In this document: positions 54,076 to 64,000 of the stretch, one piece after another
Position numbering within the stretch: the first letter of the stretch is position 1
Layout of the letters: the number at the start of each line of letters is the position of its first letter
From: Saccharum officinarum
Lineage: Eukaryota > Streptophyta > Magnoliopsida > Poales > Poaceae
Assembly (NCBI GenBank): GCA_020631735.1
Contig: CM036159.1
Span: 98,882,701 to 98,946,700, forward strand
Reading direction: 5' to 3'
DNA: 64,000 nucleotides
Translations under genes and position numbers: made by a program
The notes under the pieces: model-generated
What the model saw: only the letters and a program-made list of their open reading frames with translations
Databases searched by the model: none
Told to the model about the DNA's origin: nothing

Positions 54076-55404
54076 TGTTATCAGTCGAACGCGGAATTTG
54101 AATCTAAAAAAACTCCTGGCTGTTTGATATAGTAAACGTTGTAACACGTTCAGGAAAGTGATCAAGTTTTTGCTTCATCTTGCACCGAGGGTGGATCACA
54201 CTGAAAGGAAGCAGATAAGGGTGAACTAAGTCTATGAGAGGAAGTATAAACAGTTATGCCCAGCATCGCTTGAAATTAACCTATTTGTGCAGCTAAGGAA
54301 TTATGATAATATCTTGAGTAAAAGAAAACTACCAAAGCATTGTGAGGATAAAGATTAGAGCAACAATAAACTATTACCTCACAGCCCTGCAGGTTAAGGC
54401 GATAGTACAGGTGTGAATTTTAATCACAAACATGAGACAATGATAAAACTGCTATTGCTTTCGGATGGATAAAATACTGAAAGACAAACCTCGCTGATCT
54501 AGCTAGGCGTAGGGCAATAATAAAATGCAATGATGACGATGGCTCGTCCCGAAAACTGAATGAGACTGGATGAAAGAATCTACAAGATACTGAGCTATAA
54601 TGCAAAAAGGGTAATTAATTAATTTCAAACACCAACAAGATGACTGCAGGGATATCGAATTTGGTACAGCTATGGACACAGTTTGCATTTTGCCTCCCTC
54701 ATCAGTAAAATTTAACCTACTTTGCAGCTAATGAGTAAATTATTAACTGAGGTAAATAAAATTACGAAAGCATCGTGAGGATAAACAACAGAGCAACAGA
54801 ACACTGTACCTCTCAGGCATGCAAATTAGGGTGAGAGTACAGGTGTGAATTTTAATCCCAAACGTGAGACAAGAATAAACTGACATTGATTTCTGGTGGA
54901 TAAAATGCTTTGGTGTTAGAACAGGTGTGGATTTTATTCCCAAACCAGTGAATAAATAAAATGCTTTGGTGTCAATGGCTCAGCAAAAATTGATATGAGA
55001 TTGGTTCAAAGAATACCAACAAGATAATTAACTGTAATGCATATGGGGGGTTAATTTAATTCCTACACCAATAGGACTCCAGCGATACTCACCAAATGTG
55101 GATCTGTTCGATGTGGGGGTGGGTACAGTTGGGGGCGATTCCAGTCCCTTGTTCTTGAGTTGTTGGGGACGACCCTCGGATCTTCTCTGAGGATATTAAA
55201 CGGAGAGTGTTTGAGACGAATGAGTGGTCTTCTCCAGCGATTAGTGGCGGCAAAAGTTCCTGTGTAGGAACGGGAGTAACAGGAAGCAGAGACGGAGAGG
55301 AGCGATGCTAACCGGTGCTGGTACGGCAGGGATTCGACGGCAGTCGAGTCTGGAGCACCGATGGGGGTTCGGGGAAGCCTGGAGCAGCGACGGCAGCGCT
55401 GAAC
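54076..55404. other. 5' flank of the unknown gene
   Basis: Contains two related stretches (about 54366-54500 and 54820-54930, both with CAGGTGTGAATTTTAATC and AAACxTGAGACAA), a partial local duplication. 55060-55400 is moderately GC-rich. A minus-strand frame there is open but has no recognisable domain and may be leader sequence. Confidence 0.35.
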
Positions 55405-55535
55405 ATATATATTCTCTAGAAGAAAGGCCTTCAAAATTACTACTGCTACCGGGGGCCTGCACATAAACATCGATATAATTAGACAAGAACGAACTCATTC
55501 AAAATTATTTGGGTGGTGTAGTTCGTAATCACGTC
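55405..55535 (+). repeat. Segmental duplication, copy A (right half)
   Basis: TCTCTAGAAGAAAGGCCTTC, then AACGAACTCATTCAAAATTATTTGGGTGGT and CGTAATCA, match 61197-61268 in order. They complete the copy begun at 49020-49545. Confidence 0.7.
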
Positions 55536-55539
55536 ATGT

Positions 55540-57003
55540 CAACAGTTTGACATTTTTTTGTTTGCCATTTGTTGTAGTTTGCCAACTCCCAAAATAATAT
55601 GGCAAGGAGAAAAAAAATATAATCTCCAAGGGTTTGGCAAAATAGACTTGGCAAAACTAAAAAAAATGTGGACCCAGCGTCTTTTTTTTTGGCGCCGTCT
55701 CTGGTGCCGCGCGTTTTGTCTCGCGCGAGTTTCTTCGCGCCCTTTTGGTTTCACGCGCGCCGCCAGTTCGTGCTCCCTGGCCGCCGCCGGGAGTGTCCTT
55801 GCCCTGGGAACCATCGCTGCTTTGGGAAGCAAGGAGGGATTCCAGTCACCGTACAGGCCTTCCTGCCGCCGTGGACTGCAGGTCGTCATCGTTCTCCAAG
55901 GTACGTGTTCTACACAGGATTTGTTCTTACGTAAATGCATCTTGCGAGGCTGAACATGATGATCTCCATTTGCTTTCCTTCTCATTAGTATAAACAATTT
56001 GTGAGGCTAAATATGATATCAATAAACAGGATTGTTCGCCCATCATGAGGGCTTTCAAATCACGGGCACGAAGACTATTGGATGAAGAGTCTTCAGACGA
56101 CGATGATTCCTTCATATTCACAGCTGTTCAAATTGTGCGCACGTTTTCGAATAGAAAACGAAGACGTGGTGGTTCGGTCCCTGGCCATGTAGTTGTTTAT
56201 CGGGATAGAGAAGCCGGCCACCGGAGGATGTATTAAGATTATTTGGCTGAAAATCCGACGTATGGTCCAGAATTATTCCGTCAGAGGTAGTGGTTCTTTC
56301 ACCTCAATTTGGTTCATAATATATTTTTAATTATTATATGAGTTGTTGAATTTTTGTTTGTTTTCTTCAGATTTAGAATGAGAAGGAATCTTTTCATACG
56401 CATAATGAACGACTGCACCTGCAACAGCTGCCGACGACAGACCTGATCCTGTGGCTCCTGCTCGCTCGCGTGACGCGTGTGACGAAACCACTACTACACC
56501 AGACACAGATCGCTAGCGACCACTTCATCCGGCCAGGAACCGAATCCAGCGCTCGGTCCCCATACAAACAATTGAAACAGTGGATGGATCATGGAGTACC
56601 TCAACCCTAGGGAGCCGCGTTGATGAAGATGGAGTCGCGATCGATGGCCTTGTGTCCTTCTGGAATCTCGCGTCAAAGTCTGGGGCGGTGTCGCGTGAAG
56701 TACTGGCGGCGAGATAGCTTCGATCCACTCCGCCCTGGGGTTTCACGGGGGAGAAAGAAGGCGGCGCGGGAAGCGCGCGAGGGGGAAGAAGTCGCGGGAG
56801 TAGCGCGCAAGGGGGAAAAGATCGCGCGGGACGCGAATGGCAAGCGGACTGCAAGCGCGCAAATATGCGCGGAAACCACTGGGGAATGCCAAGTTGATAA
56901 AAATGCCAAAGGCAATTGCCAAACTGTTGGATACATGATTTTGAGAATTCTGCTAAAAACCAAGAATGCCAAAGGCAATTGCCAAACTGTTGGAGTTGCT
57001 CTT
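55540..57003 (+). mobile_element. PIF/Harbinger-type element, mostly deleted
   Basis: Both ends carry AACAGTTTG / CAAACTGTT plus TGCCA-rich subterminal motifs. The right end is duplicated (GCCAAAGGCAATTGCCAAACTGTTGGA at about 56907 and 56971). The middle holds a transposase N-terminus (next entry) with flanking GC-rich exon-like sequence. Boundaries are approximate. Confidence 0.45.
56045..56428 (+). pseudogene. PIF/Harbinger transposase N-terminal fragment
   Basis: From ATG 56045: an acidic stretch (EESSDDDDSF), then RRRGGSVPGHVVVYRDREAGHRRMY, TAA, and DYLAENPTYGPELFRQR. After an intron with a TTCTTCAG acceptor at about 56369 follows FRMRRNLFIRIMND. GGSVPG, the DREAGH block and NPTYGPELFRxRFRMRR are typical of grass Harbinger transposases. 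The stop at 56233-56235 interrupts the protein, and the catalytic DDE domain is absent. Confidence 0.7.
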
Positions 57004-58310
57004 ACAAGCTAAGGTCTCCAATTCTTTGACGGATTATTAAGGCATGTCATGATGATGATTTTTTACCTCGTCCGTTTTTTTTTCTTTTTTTCTCACGGTC
57101 CCTCAATTTTTTCTTTTTCTTTTTCTTTCATCACTTTTCACTAGGACAAATCAGTTTTACCTCCTCGAATCATCGTCATCATTTGATTTTCTCCTCAAGC
57201 TCCTAGATCGTGTTGCAAACTAACCGCTAGGAGTTAACCACACTAATTTCACCTACCAATTGTTGCCCTCTATTTCTGCTCCTCGTAGCCACAGCTGTAG
57301 ACTTTGTGGACATTTTTGTGGAAGGCCATGCATTTTCCCTCTTACCACCTACTCTAATTGCATACTTTCCTGCCCTCTTTTATAAAACATTCATGAACAA
57401 GGAATCCAATGAAGTAAACTGTTAATTGATTGGCGTAGTTCCTGCCCTGTTTTATAAAACACTCATGAACAAGGAATCCTATGAAGTATACTTTCCTATA
57501 GTATTCTGGAACAATCTCTGCATCATGCTTTCTTATTTTCCACATTTGTGCAAGTACAGACTCTGGAGTGTTGTTTTATGCTACTCATATCAATGACCTT
57601 TTGGATTTAGAAACACGGAGGTTTGGTTGTAATGGTCTGAAAATGCCTTGCCCTTTTTGGTTGCTTCTTCAGTTATCTAAGCTATGATTGCTCATCAACC
57701 AAGCAATGAAGAAACTAGGTACAGTGATAAATGGCAGCAATCTTTGTAGAACGTTATCACCATTGGTCATTTTGGTTTAGCATATTTTATTTTGTTCGTT
57801 TTCTGTGCAACGATATTCGTTGAGCCATCTATAATCTTACGCTGCCATAACACAGCTATCCAACATTAACCTCTTTAAGCCGCAGTTGGCTCCCGGATGG
57901 GCAGCCCGGCCACGTCACCCGAAATCTCGTCTGCCGTTCGATCTCTTTGAGAAATAGAGAGATCGAAAGTGTTTTTCTAGTGTCCCACAAGGTAGAGATC
58001 TCAATCATAAAGATTTCAAAAGAAAGGCATCACAAATACCAATCCAGAAAAGTAGAATGAAATTGGAAATCTAAGATAATGAGGAGCGAAGTCTGGGATA
58101 CCTCGCGTAATTATATGTATAGTGATTAAATGTATGGAGACAGTTGCAAGAATGTAGGAAAAACACAATGTAACATCACGTATTCATACAAAAATAAATG
58201 GTTTGCAATCTCACAAATTATACCAAATGTACATAAAAAAGATGATTGGCAGACAGAACTACATTGAGCCAGCACAGCACAGTGCACCTTTCTTCCTATT
58301 AAATAAATTA
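57004..58310. other. Spacer with a 71-bp tandem duplication
   Basis: CCTGCCCTxTTTTATAAAACA...CATGAACAAGGAATCC is present twice (about 57370-57430 and 57441-57500). No supported gene. Confidence 0.5.
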
Positions 58311-59221
58311 TTATAAATTTGGTGTGATCCAAACCTCAGAAGGAGCAAGCTTGAGGCGATCTTTATGAGGGCAGAGACGGAAAACATGATCAAATGTCCT
58401 TTGTTTTAGGTCGTAGGTCCTCACGCCTCCCCCATTCTGGACATCGACGAAGCAGATGACATATGGGTGCCATACAAGGAGCTGAGAAGTAGATGCAACA
58501 AGGCCTCAGCCCGGGGAAATTCTTGGTGGACAAACATGCTGAGTGATTCAAGCCAAGGAAGATTGCATGCTCCATTAAGTCTATATTTGGTACTGGTGAT
58601 ACCTTCTCATATCCATCAAGATGAACCTTGAAAATTCGGAATGCGACACCATCTTTATACATCCTCCTGGAGTTTGCAACAAATGCTCGCACTTCCAGCA
58701 GGTCACCCCACGGTGTAGACACCAGATGCCTGGCGAGAATGCATCTACTGCTCCTCTTGGCTACAATCACCTCCTTTGTTGGTCCATTCGGTCCATCAAG
58801 ATCCCATTTCTCCACTATTCCTTGAAATGTCACGGTGTAGAACATCCCGTTGTGGTACGCACAGTCGGCATACCGGTCCGCCTCATGAGCGACTAAAGTT
58901 GCAGCCACTTGCCAATTGCTTTCTCCAGCCCTAAGAAAAGAAAGCCAGTTGTTATCCCGGTGGATGATCATGACAACATAGTTAGCACTCTTGGATGGAC
59001 TCCAAGACAACACCGCTTTCTGGTAGAACCATGTTGCCAGGTACTTTGCATCCTGGACTTGATGATTCTCAAAATTGTATGCTTCAATGTTCCCTTCGCT
59101 ACCACGGACTGCCTCAACGCATGTGAAATCAGTGATTGGTGGGAGATGGGTCATTTCCGAGGTGAAGGGGTTGTAGAGCACGAGATTGGCGAGTTCGTTC
59201 ACCAGAATCAGCCAGCCATGG

Positions 59222-60300
59222 CCGTTTTTTTTAAGCCTTTTTTTTCGAAAGATTCTCTCAAATATATCCCTGGTGGAAAGATTTCAGTAAATAGACCTAG
59301 GGCTTGACGCCATCCACGCCACTTGGCCGACGCCGCCGAGCTAGCGGTGACGTGGCAGCCACCTTGGCGCCGTCACCATTGGCGCCGTCGTCATTGGCGC
59401 CAAACCTGGCGCCATCTTCTGTTATCATGTATATCATTTTTTATCCTAAGTATTTATAAGTTGTTCTAAGTGATCAAACAGAAAGTCACTGTAAAAACTC
59501 TAGAGTTAGCCAAATTTCTCAATATCCAAGTCATGGTAAAAATTCAAATTTGTAAATGTCCAAGTCATGGTAAAAAAGTCATTTTTTCATATGTCTAGTC
59601 CCATGATAATTGGTATTCTAACGTATCCAAACCGTAGTAAAAATCCAGATTTACTATGACTTAAGTCTTTAAATTTACTATGGGATAGAAATATGGCTAA
59701 GTCTGAATTTTTGCTATGATTTGGATATTGACAAATTTAAAATTCTACCATGACTTGGATATTGAAAAAGGGCTTCATGTTTTGGACTTAGATATTTAAA
59801 ATTTTATCATGACTTGGATATTTAAAATTTATATAGCAAATCAATTTAATATCTTACTACGAGTTTGAATACTCTTTGAGGAGATGACAACAAAACAAGT
59901 CTCGTCAATTTTGGACTTAACTATGATAAAAAATCAGACTTAGCTGAGCTTATGATTTTTTACTATATGTTAGGATTTGGTCTCACAAATTTGTCAATGT
60001 CATGGTAAAATTCCAGACTTAATAAATTCCAACAGCTCTACGTCAAGATCCATGGCGCTAGGCTTCGCGCCAATGACGACGGCGTCAAGCTTGGCACCAA
60101 TGGTGACGACGCCAAGGTGGCTGCCACATCACCGCCAGCTCGGCGTCGTCGGCCAAGTGGCATGGGGCTTGGCGCCAACGCCAACGGCGCCAAGCTATGT
60201 TATCTTGGCGTCAGCGTGGATGGCGCCAAGTCCTGGGTCCATTTCGTGAAATCTTTCCACTAGGAGTATATTTGAGAGAATCTTAAAAAAAAAAAGACGG
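59222..60300. mobile_element. 1.08-kb MULE-like foldback element inside the DUF295 gene
   Basis: Ends CCGTTTTTTTTAAG / ...CTTAAAAAAAAAAAGACGG, continuing as inverted arms (AGATTCTCTCAAATATA, GTGGAAAGATTTC) of about 200 bp with many GGCGCC motifs. An exact 9-bp duplication CAGCCATGG lies at 59213-59221 and 60301-60309. The middle (59420-60050) consists of inverted and direct variants of CCATGACTTGGATATT. No transposase. Confidence 0.88.
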
Positions 60301-60445
60301 CAGCCATGGGAGGATTCGCAGCATGCCACGAAGCGTAAACCTGGGGGAAATCTCACATCATAGGCCTTATGGACATCCAGGAGATGGAGGAACTTGCAGT
60401 TCACAGATGAGCTGCCCTTGGCCCTCGCGCTTCTGTACTCTCGAG

Positions 60446-60605
60446 CAGTGGCGGAGCTTCTCACAAGGCCAATAGGGGCCATGGCCACCCCTAAACTTGC
60501 ATAAACTGCATTAGTTGCATCCATTCTGGCTTGATAAAAACTAAAGATTAGCCATCTTCTTTAATGATTGGCCCCTGCTGGATTTAGGTCCAAGTTCCGC
60601 CACTG
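60446..60605. mobile_element. hAT-type MITE, 160 bp
   Basis: Terminal inverted repeats CAGTGGCGGAGCTTC / ...AAGTTCCGCCACTG and an exact 8-bp duplication CTCTCGAG (60438-60445, 60606-60613), the hAT hallmark. Inserted within DUF295 coding sequence. Confidence 0.9.
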
Positions 60606-60714
60606 CTCTCGAGAATGTCCCGCCAAGACATGATCATTGGTGCGCAAGAGCGTGGGACACCAGCGGCTGTGGCAGCCGAACGCCATGATGTGCATACTAC
60701 GAGAAATTATTTAG

Positions 60715-61270
60715 GACGTGAAAGTGGTTTCTTTACAATAAATTTTATTTTTTTATAGAGGAAGGGAATCAACTATCAAGGAAGCCCAAAATTGTCGTAT
60801 GGGTCTATGGGAAAGAAGAAGCTTTGTATTCACCTTTTGGGATCCAGATAAGTCCTTGCTTTGCTCCTTCACTAAAGCTTTTAGGGCTCCTATATCTAGC
60901 TTTCCCTTGTATAGGAAAGAGAAGTGCACGTCCACTGTCTACTGAGATCGATACACGGATAGCTTTCGTTTTTTTTTGTGACAAGGGGATAGCTTTCGTT
61001 GAGTTACACAATTCTCACATTTCCAAATGTAACAAATCCAAAATCTATGAAATTGAACCCTTTCTCTCCATCTTTCTTCTTTAGCAAGACACGGAGAGAA
61101 GCGCGTGGCCTCCATGGCGATTCCGTGCAAGTCAGGATCAAGAAAATTAATTAAAGCCGCGGGGAAGTAATATGCTGCCGCATATTCTATTCTATATTCT
61201 CGAAGAAAGGCCTTCGACAAAACGAATTCATTCAAAATTATTTTGGGTGGTTTATTAGTCCGTAATCATG
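60715..61270 (+). repeat. Segmental duplication, copy B (uninterrupted)
   Basis: Paralogue of 49020-49545 plus 55405-55535 in one continuous piece. It runs from GAAAGTGGTTTCTTTACAATAAA through GCCGCATATTCTATTCTATATTCTCGAAGAAAGGCC to CATTCAAAATTATTTTGGGTGG. Confidence 0.8.
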
Positions 61271-62400
61271 GTCCTATATATCTATATCTTATCTTATATA
61301 TTTTTAATAATAAATAGGCAAAATTTTCGCCATGATTTTTTTCCACCAATGATCCTACGTGTAAGATGTAAGATGTAACCGTTCGTGACTCAATCTCACG
61401 TAAGACTCAATCTCACGTCAACACGACAGAAAAACGGATATGCACACGTACAATCGTAAACGGACTCTACGAAAAGAAAGAAAACTGCACTCGGTAAATG
61501 CTCGCAGAAAAAACGTCAATTAAAATTCCGAAGGTCCAGCGACGGGCTGACGTCCAACTCACGGCCCAATATACCTTTTATATATTTTATTTATTTATTA
61601 CTATCTGTTTTTTTTTCTTTTCTTGTGTTTTGTCTCCTACAAGTACAGTATGCTAATTTTTTATTTTCTGTTTTTTCTGTGTCTTTTTCTGTTTGATGAT
61701 GATTTTCTCCTTTTCCGTCAGTTCCATCACGTTCCCGTTCTATTTTTTTTTCTCTTTTTCTCATAAATATAAAAAACAAATAGTAAATACATAATATATA
61801 ATTTTAATAAATCCGGCCACCAGAACGGATGTCCGACAGGAGCTCAGCTCATGTACGTATACGTGCTCTCATAGGATTCTTCGATCAGAGACACAAATTT
61901 GTCCTTTAGTCGTCACGAGTCCAAATCTGAGTTGGCCGGCTGCACCTCACGCCCCATGTATATAGCATATAAATAAATAAAGTACATCGCTTGGAGCAAT
62001 ACACCCAAAACTTAGCTCACGTATGTTGATATAATAGCAGCAGGGTTCTTTCATCTTCATGCTCGCATGCGCATGTATGAGACGAGGTGCTCGCACATCC
62101 TGCAGGCGAAGTACGATTCGTTGATTTGAGCTCCGTCAATACTACAAGCGTCGATGCGGTGTACTCGTAGGTGAAACTTTTATGTGGAGGCGATCAGGCA
62201 AAGACTCGACGAGCCAGCAAGGCACAAGCGCACAACCATCCACAAGTTGGTTGCAAGAGAGTGATGAAGCGAAAGTGTTGAAACTGAGAAGTGCGGCAAT
62301 CCTTGCCCTAAGGTAAAAGGGAAAAACCTCCATGGATGACATAGGTTTTTTTTTTTCATTTTTTTAAGTTAGGCGCCGACGTGGCTAAGTGGCACCCAGA
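61271..62400. other. AT-rich spacer
   Basis: No supported gene. Poly-T rich stretches at 61600-61760. The left end of the following LTR should lie in the right part but was not located. Confidence 0.4.
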
Positions 62401-62679
62401 TCAGGTAGATGGCGCCTAGATTAGATGGGCTAATAGCCCAGTTATCCTTGTGCTTTATTATTTGTTATTTTCCTCAAATAGGATATTTATTTCTTAAAAT
62501 GGGGACTATTAGCGGGCAGAAGCAACAGATTAGTTGTCGGCTTTCCCTAGGAGCCCTAGCCGCCCCCTTCTCCTGTGTTGTGACCCATTACGACGCCCAC
62601 ATGTCGCTGCCGCTTCATCCTCCGCTCTTCCATCCCTACAATCTCTGCAGGAACTCCGGTAGGACTCCTAGTCCTATCA
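62401..62679 (+). repeat. 3' part of a gypsy 5' LTR
   Basis: Ends ...TAGTCCTATCA at 62679, three bases before a tRNA-Met-type primer-binding site, so this is the end of an LTR. The left terminus is not identified. Confidence 0.5.
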
Positions 62680-62682
62680 ATC

Positions 62683-62693
62683 TGGTATCAGAG
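62683..62693 (+). promoter_or_regulatory. Primer-binding site
   Basis: TGGTATCAGAG, complementary to the 3' end of initiator tRNA-Met; directly adjoins the gag ATG at 62694. Confidence 0.8.
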
Positions 62694-64000
62694 ATGTCAA
62701 GTGCTCCTCCCACCACCACCCTACCGCCGCCTGCCACCACCTCTGCGCTGCCGACTACCACTTCTGCGCTGCCTATCACCTCGACACCGGCAGCGCCTTC
62801 GTCGTTGATGCAGGACCCTTTGGTCAAGGCGATCGTCGACCTTGCTCGCTCTATCGCCGACATCTACACTCGCCTCGCCAGCATGGAGACACAGAGGCAG
62901 CCAACACCATCGGCCACGGCCTCCCTGTCGTCGGTTTTCCCTTACGGGATGCTGGGATACGGAACGACGACACCGTCGTTCTAGGGCGTGCAGGCGACCG
63001 GTTCCAATCCAACAGCTGTCGTTCCAGGGCGTGCAGGCGACCGCCCTAATTCCATCCATCAGCTAGGAATGCCGCCTTCCCTCTCGTCGATTCCGTCCTA
63101 CGTCATGGCTTCGACGCGGGGTCGGTGTTCACCTCGGTGGGCACTCAACACTTCACGACCACGACGGTCGCCCCGGTGGCCACCACTAGCGCTGCGCCCC
63201 AACTTGATGGTCCGAGCCACTAGTACCAGCACACCAACAGGGTCTTATACGGGGGCATGGAGGGCCCTCTCCTCTACGGTGGCAGCTCGCCGTACTTGTA
63301 TGGTGCTGTCCCAACTAGCGCGTCGCCATACCTGGGCGGCGTTCCCGAATAGCCCGTTCTAGGAGTCAGCTAGGGCATGGCTCCTTCGCACTTCTACAAG
63401 CTGGAGTTCACAACGTACGATGGCACCGAGGATCCCCTGAGCTGGCTCAACCACTGTGAGCAGTTCTTTCGCGGCTAGCGCACCCTGGCCTCGGATCGCA
63501 TTTGGCTTGCGTCTTACCATTTGCTTGGCGCAACACAGACTTGGTACTATGCCCTCGAGCAGGATGAGGGCATGCCTACCTAGGACAGCTTCAAGGAGCT
63601 CTGCAACCTCCGCTTCGAGCCGACGGTTCGTGGAACCCGCCTGTCCGAGCTTGCCCAGTTGCTATTCCTATCGACGGTCTAGGACTACTCTGACCACTTC
63701 AATGCGGTGTTGTGCCATGCCCATAATCTGTCCGTCCCCCAGAAGGTGAAACTCTTTGTGGGTGGCTTACCTGAGCACATCAAGGTTGACGTGGAGCTAT
63801 GCGAACCTTAGGTTCTGTAGACAGCCATGCACGTCGCGTGTGCCTTTGAGCGTCGCGCCGCGGCTGTGACGCCGGCTCCACCTCAGCGTGCCGGCCAGTT
63901 CTCCCAGTGACCGGGCCTGCCGGTGCCCTCTCGTCCAGTCGCTGCAAGGGCTGCCCCTTGAGCCGTGGCTACTGGAGCCATGCTTGCACTGCCTACGCCG
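62694..64000 (+). pseudogene. Ty3/gypsy gag, stop-riddled, continues past window
   Basis: Starts MSSAPPTTTLPPP at 62694 with TAG at 62982. After a frame change the conserved gag core follows: MAPSHFYKLEFTTYDGTEDP (63377), LSWLNHCEQFF, TWYYALEQDEGMPT, SFKELCNLRFEP, VPQKVKLFVGGLPEHIKVDV and AMHVACAFERRAAAV. Seven in-frame stops occur at 63476, 63581, 63680, 63809, 63818 (TAG) and 63908, 63959 (TGA). The copy is inactive. Protease and polymerase would lie to the right of the window. Confidence 0.85.

Larger units (their letters stand above)
58311..60686 (-). pseudogene. DUF295-domain (F-box-associated) gene, disrupted
   Basis: Minus-strand pieces: 60686-60614 (MAFGCHSRWCPTLL...HSRE), 60437-60310 (YRSARAKGSSSVNCKFLHLL, FPPGLRFVACCESSHG), 59212-58480 (LVNELANLVLYNPFTSEMTHL, WFYQKAVLSWSPSKSANYV, YHNGMFYTVTFQG, FPGLRPCCIYFSAP), and after a frameshift 58480-58311 (VWHPYVICFVDVQNGGGVRT, DHVFRLCPHKDRLKLAPSEV, TAA 58311). 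These are the landmarks of the DUF295 beta-propeller-like domain of grass F-box proteins. The N-terminal F-box is missing. A MULE (59222-60300) and a hAT MITE (60446-60605) split the coding sequence, each with its own target duplication. No functional product expected. Confidence 0.85.

Overview
This is plant nuclear DNA. It has multi-exon genes with GT-AG introns, grass-type DNA transposons and MITEs, and Ty1/copia and Ty3/gypsy LTR elements, with GC-rich exons beside AT-rich spacers. The SULTR, MHK kinase, DUF295 and J-protein genes and the repeat families point to a panicoid grass, probably Andropogoneae (sorghum, sugarcane or Miscanthus-like); the species is an inference. Two runs of exactly 100 N (3536-3635, 34328-34427) are assembly gaps.

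Layout. 1-5260: mostly anonymous sequence with the possible 3' end of an unidentified gene. 5266-9709: a 4.4-kb solo LTR with a 5-bp target duplication. 11003-11773: a small J-domain (DnaJ-like) gene. 11990-17500: a MULE-like element, a second solo LTR and retroelement debris. 17528-23338 (minus): a ten-exon SULTR3-type transporter gene whose exons join cleanly into 653 codons except for one single-base frameshift in exon 1. 23970-33640: MITEs, two large foldback MULE-like elements, a decayed receptor-kinase fragment and assorted repeats. 34428-37659: a decayed copia element. 37700-45851 (minus): an MHK-type (MAK-related) protein kinase gene. Its third intron holds a young Reina-like chromovirus element (40144-45299), and its C-terminal exons are lost beyond the copia element and the gap. 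47500-55400: MITEs, microsatellites, two unusual tandem-repeat arrays and a three-exon gene of unknown function whose last exon runs into one array. 55540-57000: a PIF/Harbinger relic. 58311-60686 (minus): a DUF295 gene broken by a MULE, a hAT MITE and a frameshift. 62680-64000: the start of a stop-riddled gypsy gag.

Three single-copy-type genes look host-derived: J-protein, SULTR and MHK. They are functionally unrelated and share no operon-like arrangement. The window's main theme is how transposons have invaded, cut and duplicated gene space. No defence system, CRISPR array or biosynthetic cluster is visible. The least explained structure is the 49.55-55.40 kb block. An uninterrupted paralogous copy of its flanks exists at 60.7-61.3 kb, so the block looks like a roughly 5.8-kb insertion carrying satellite-like arrays and a gene.
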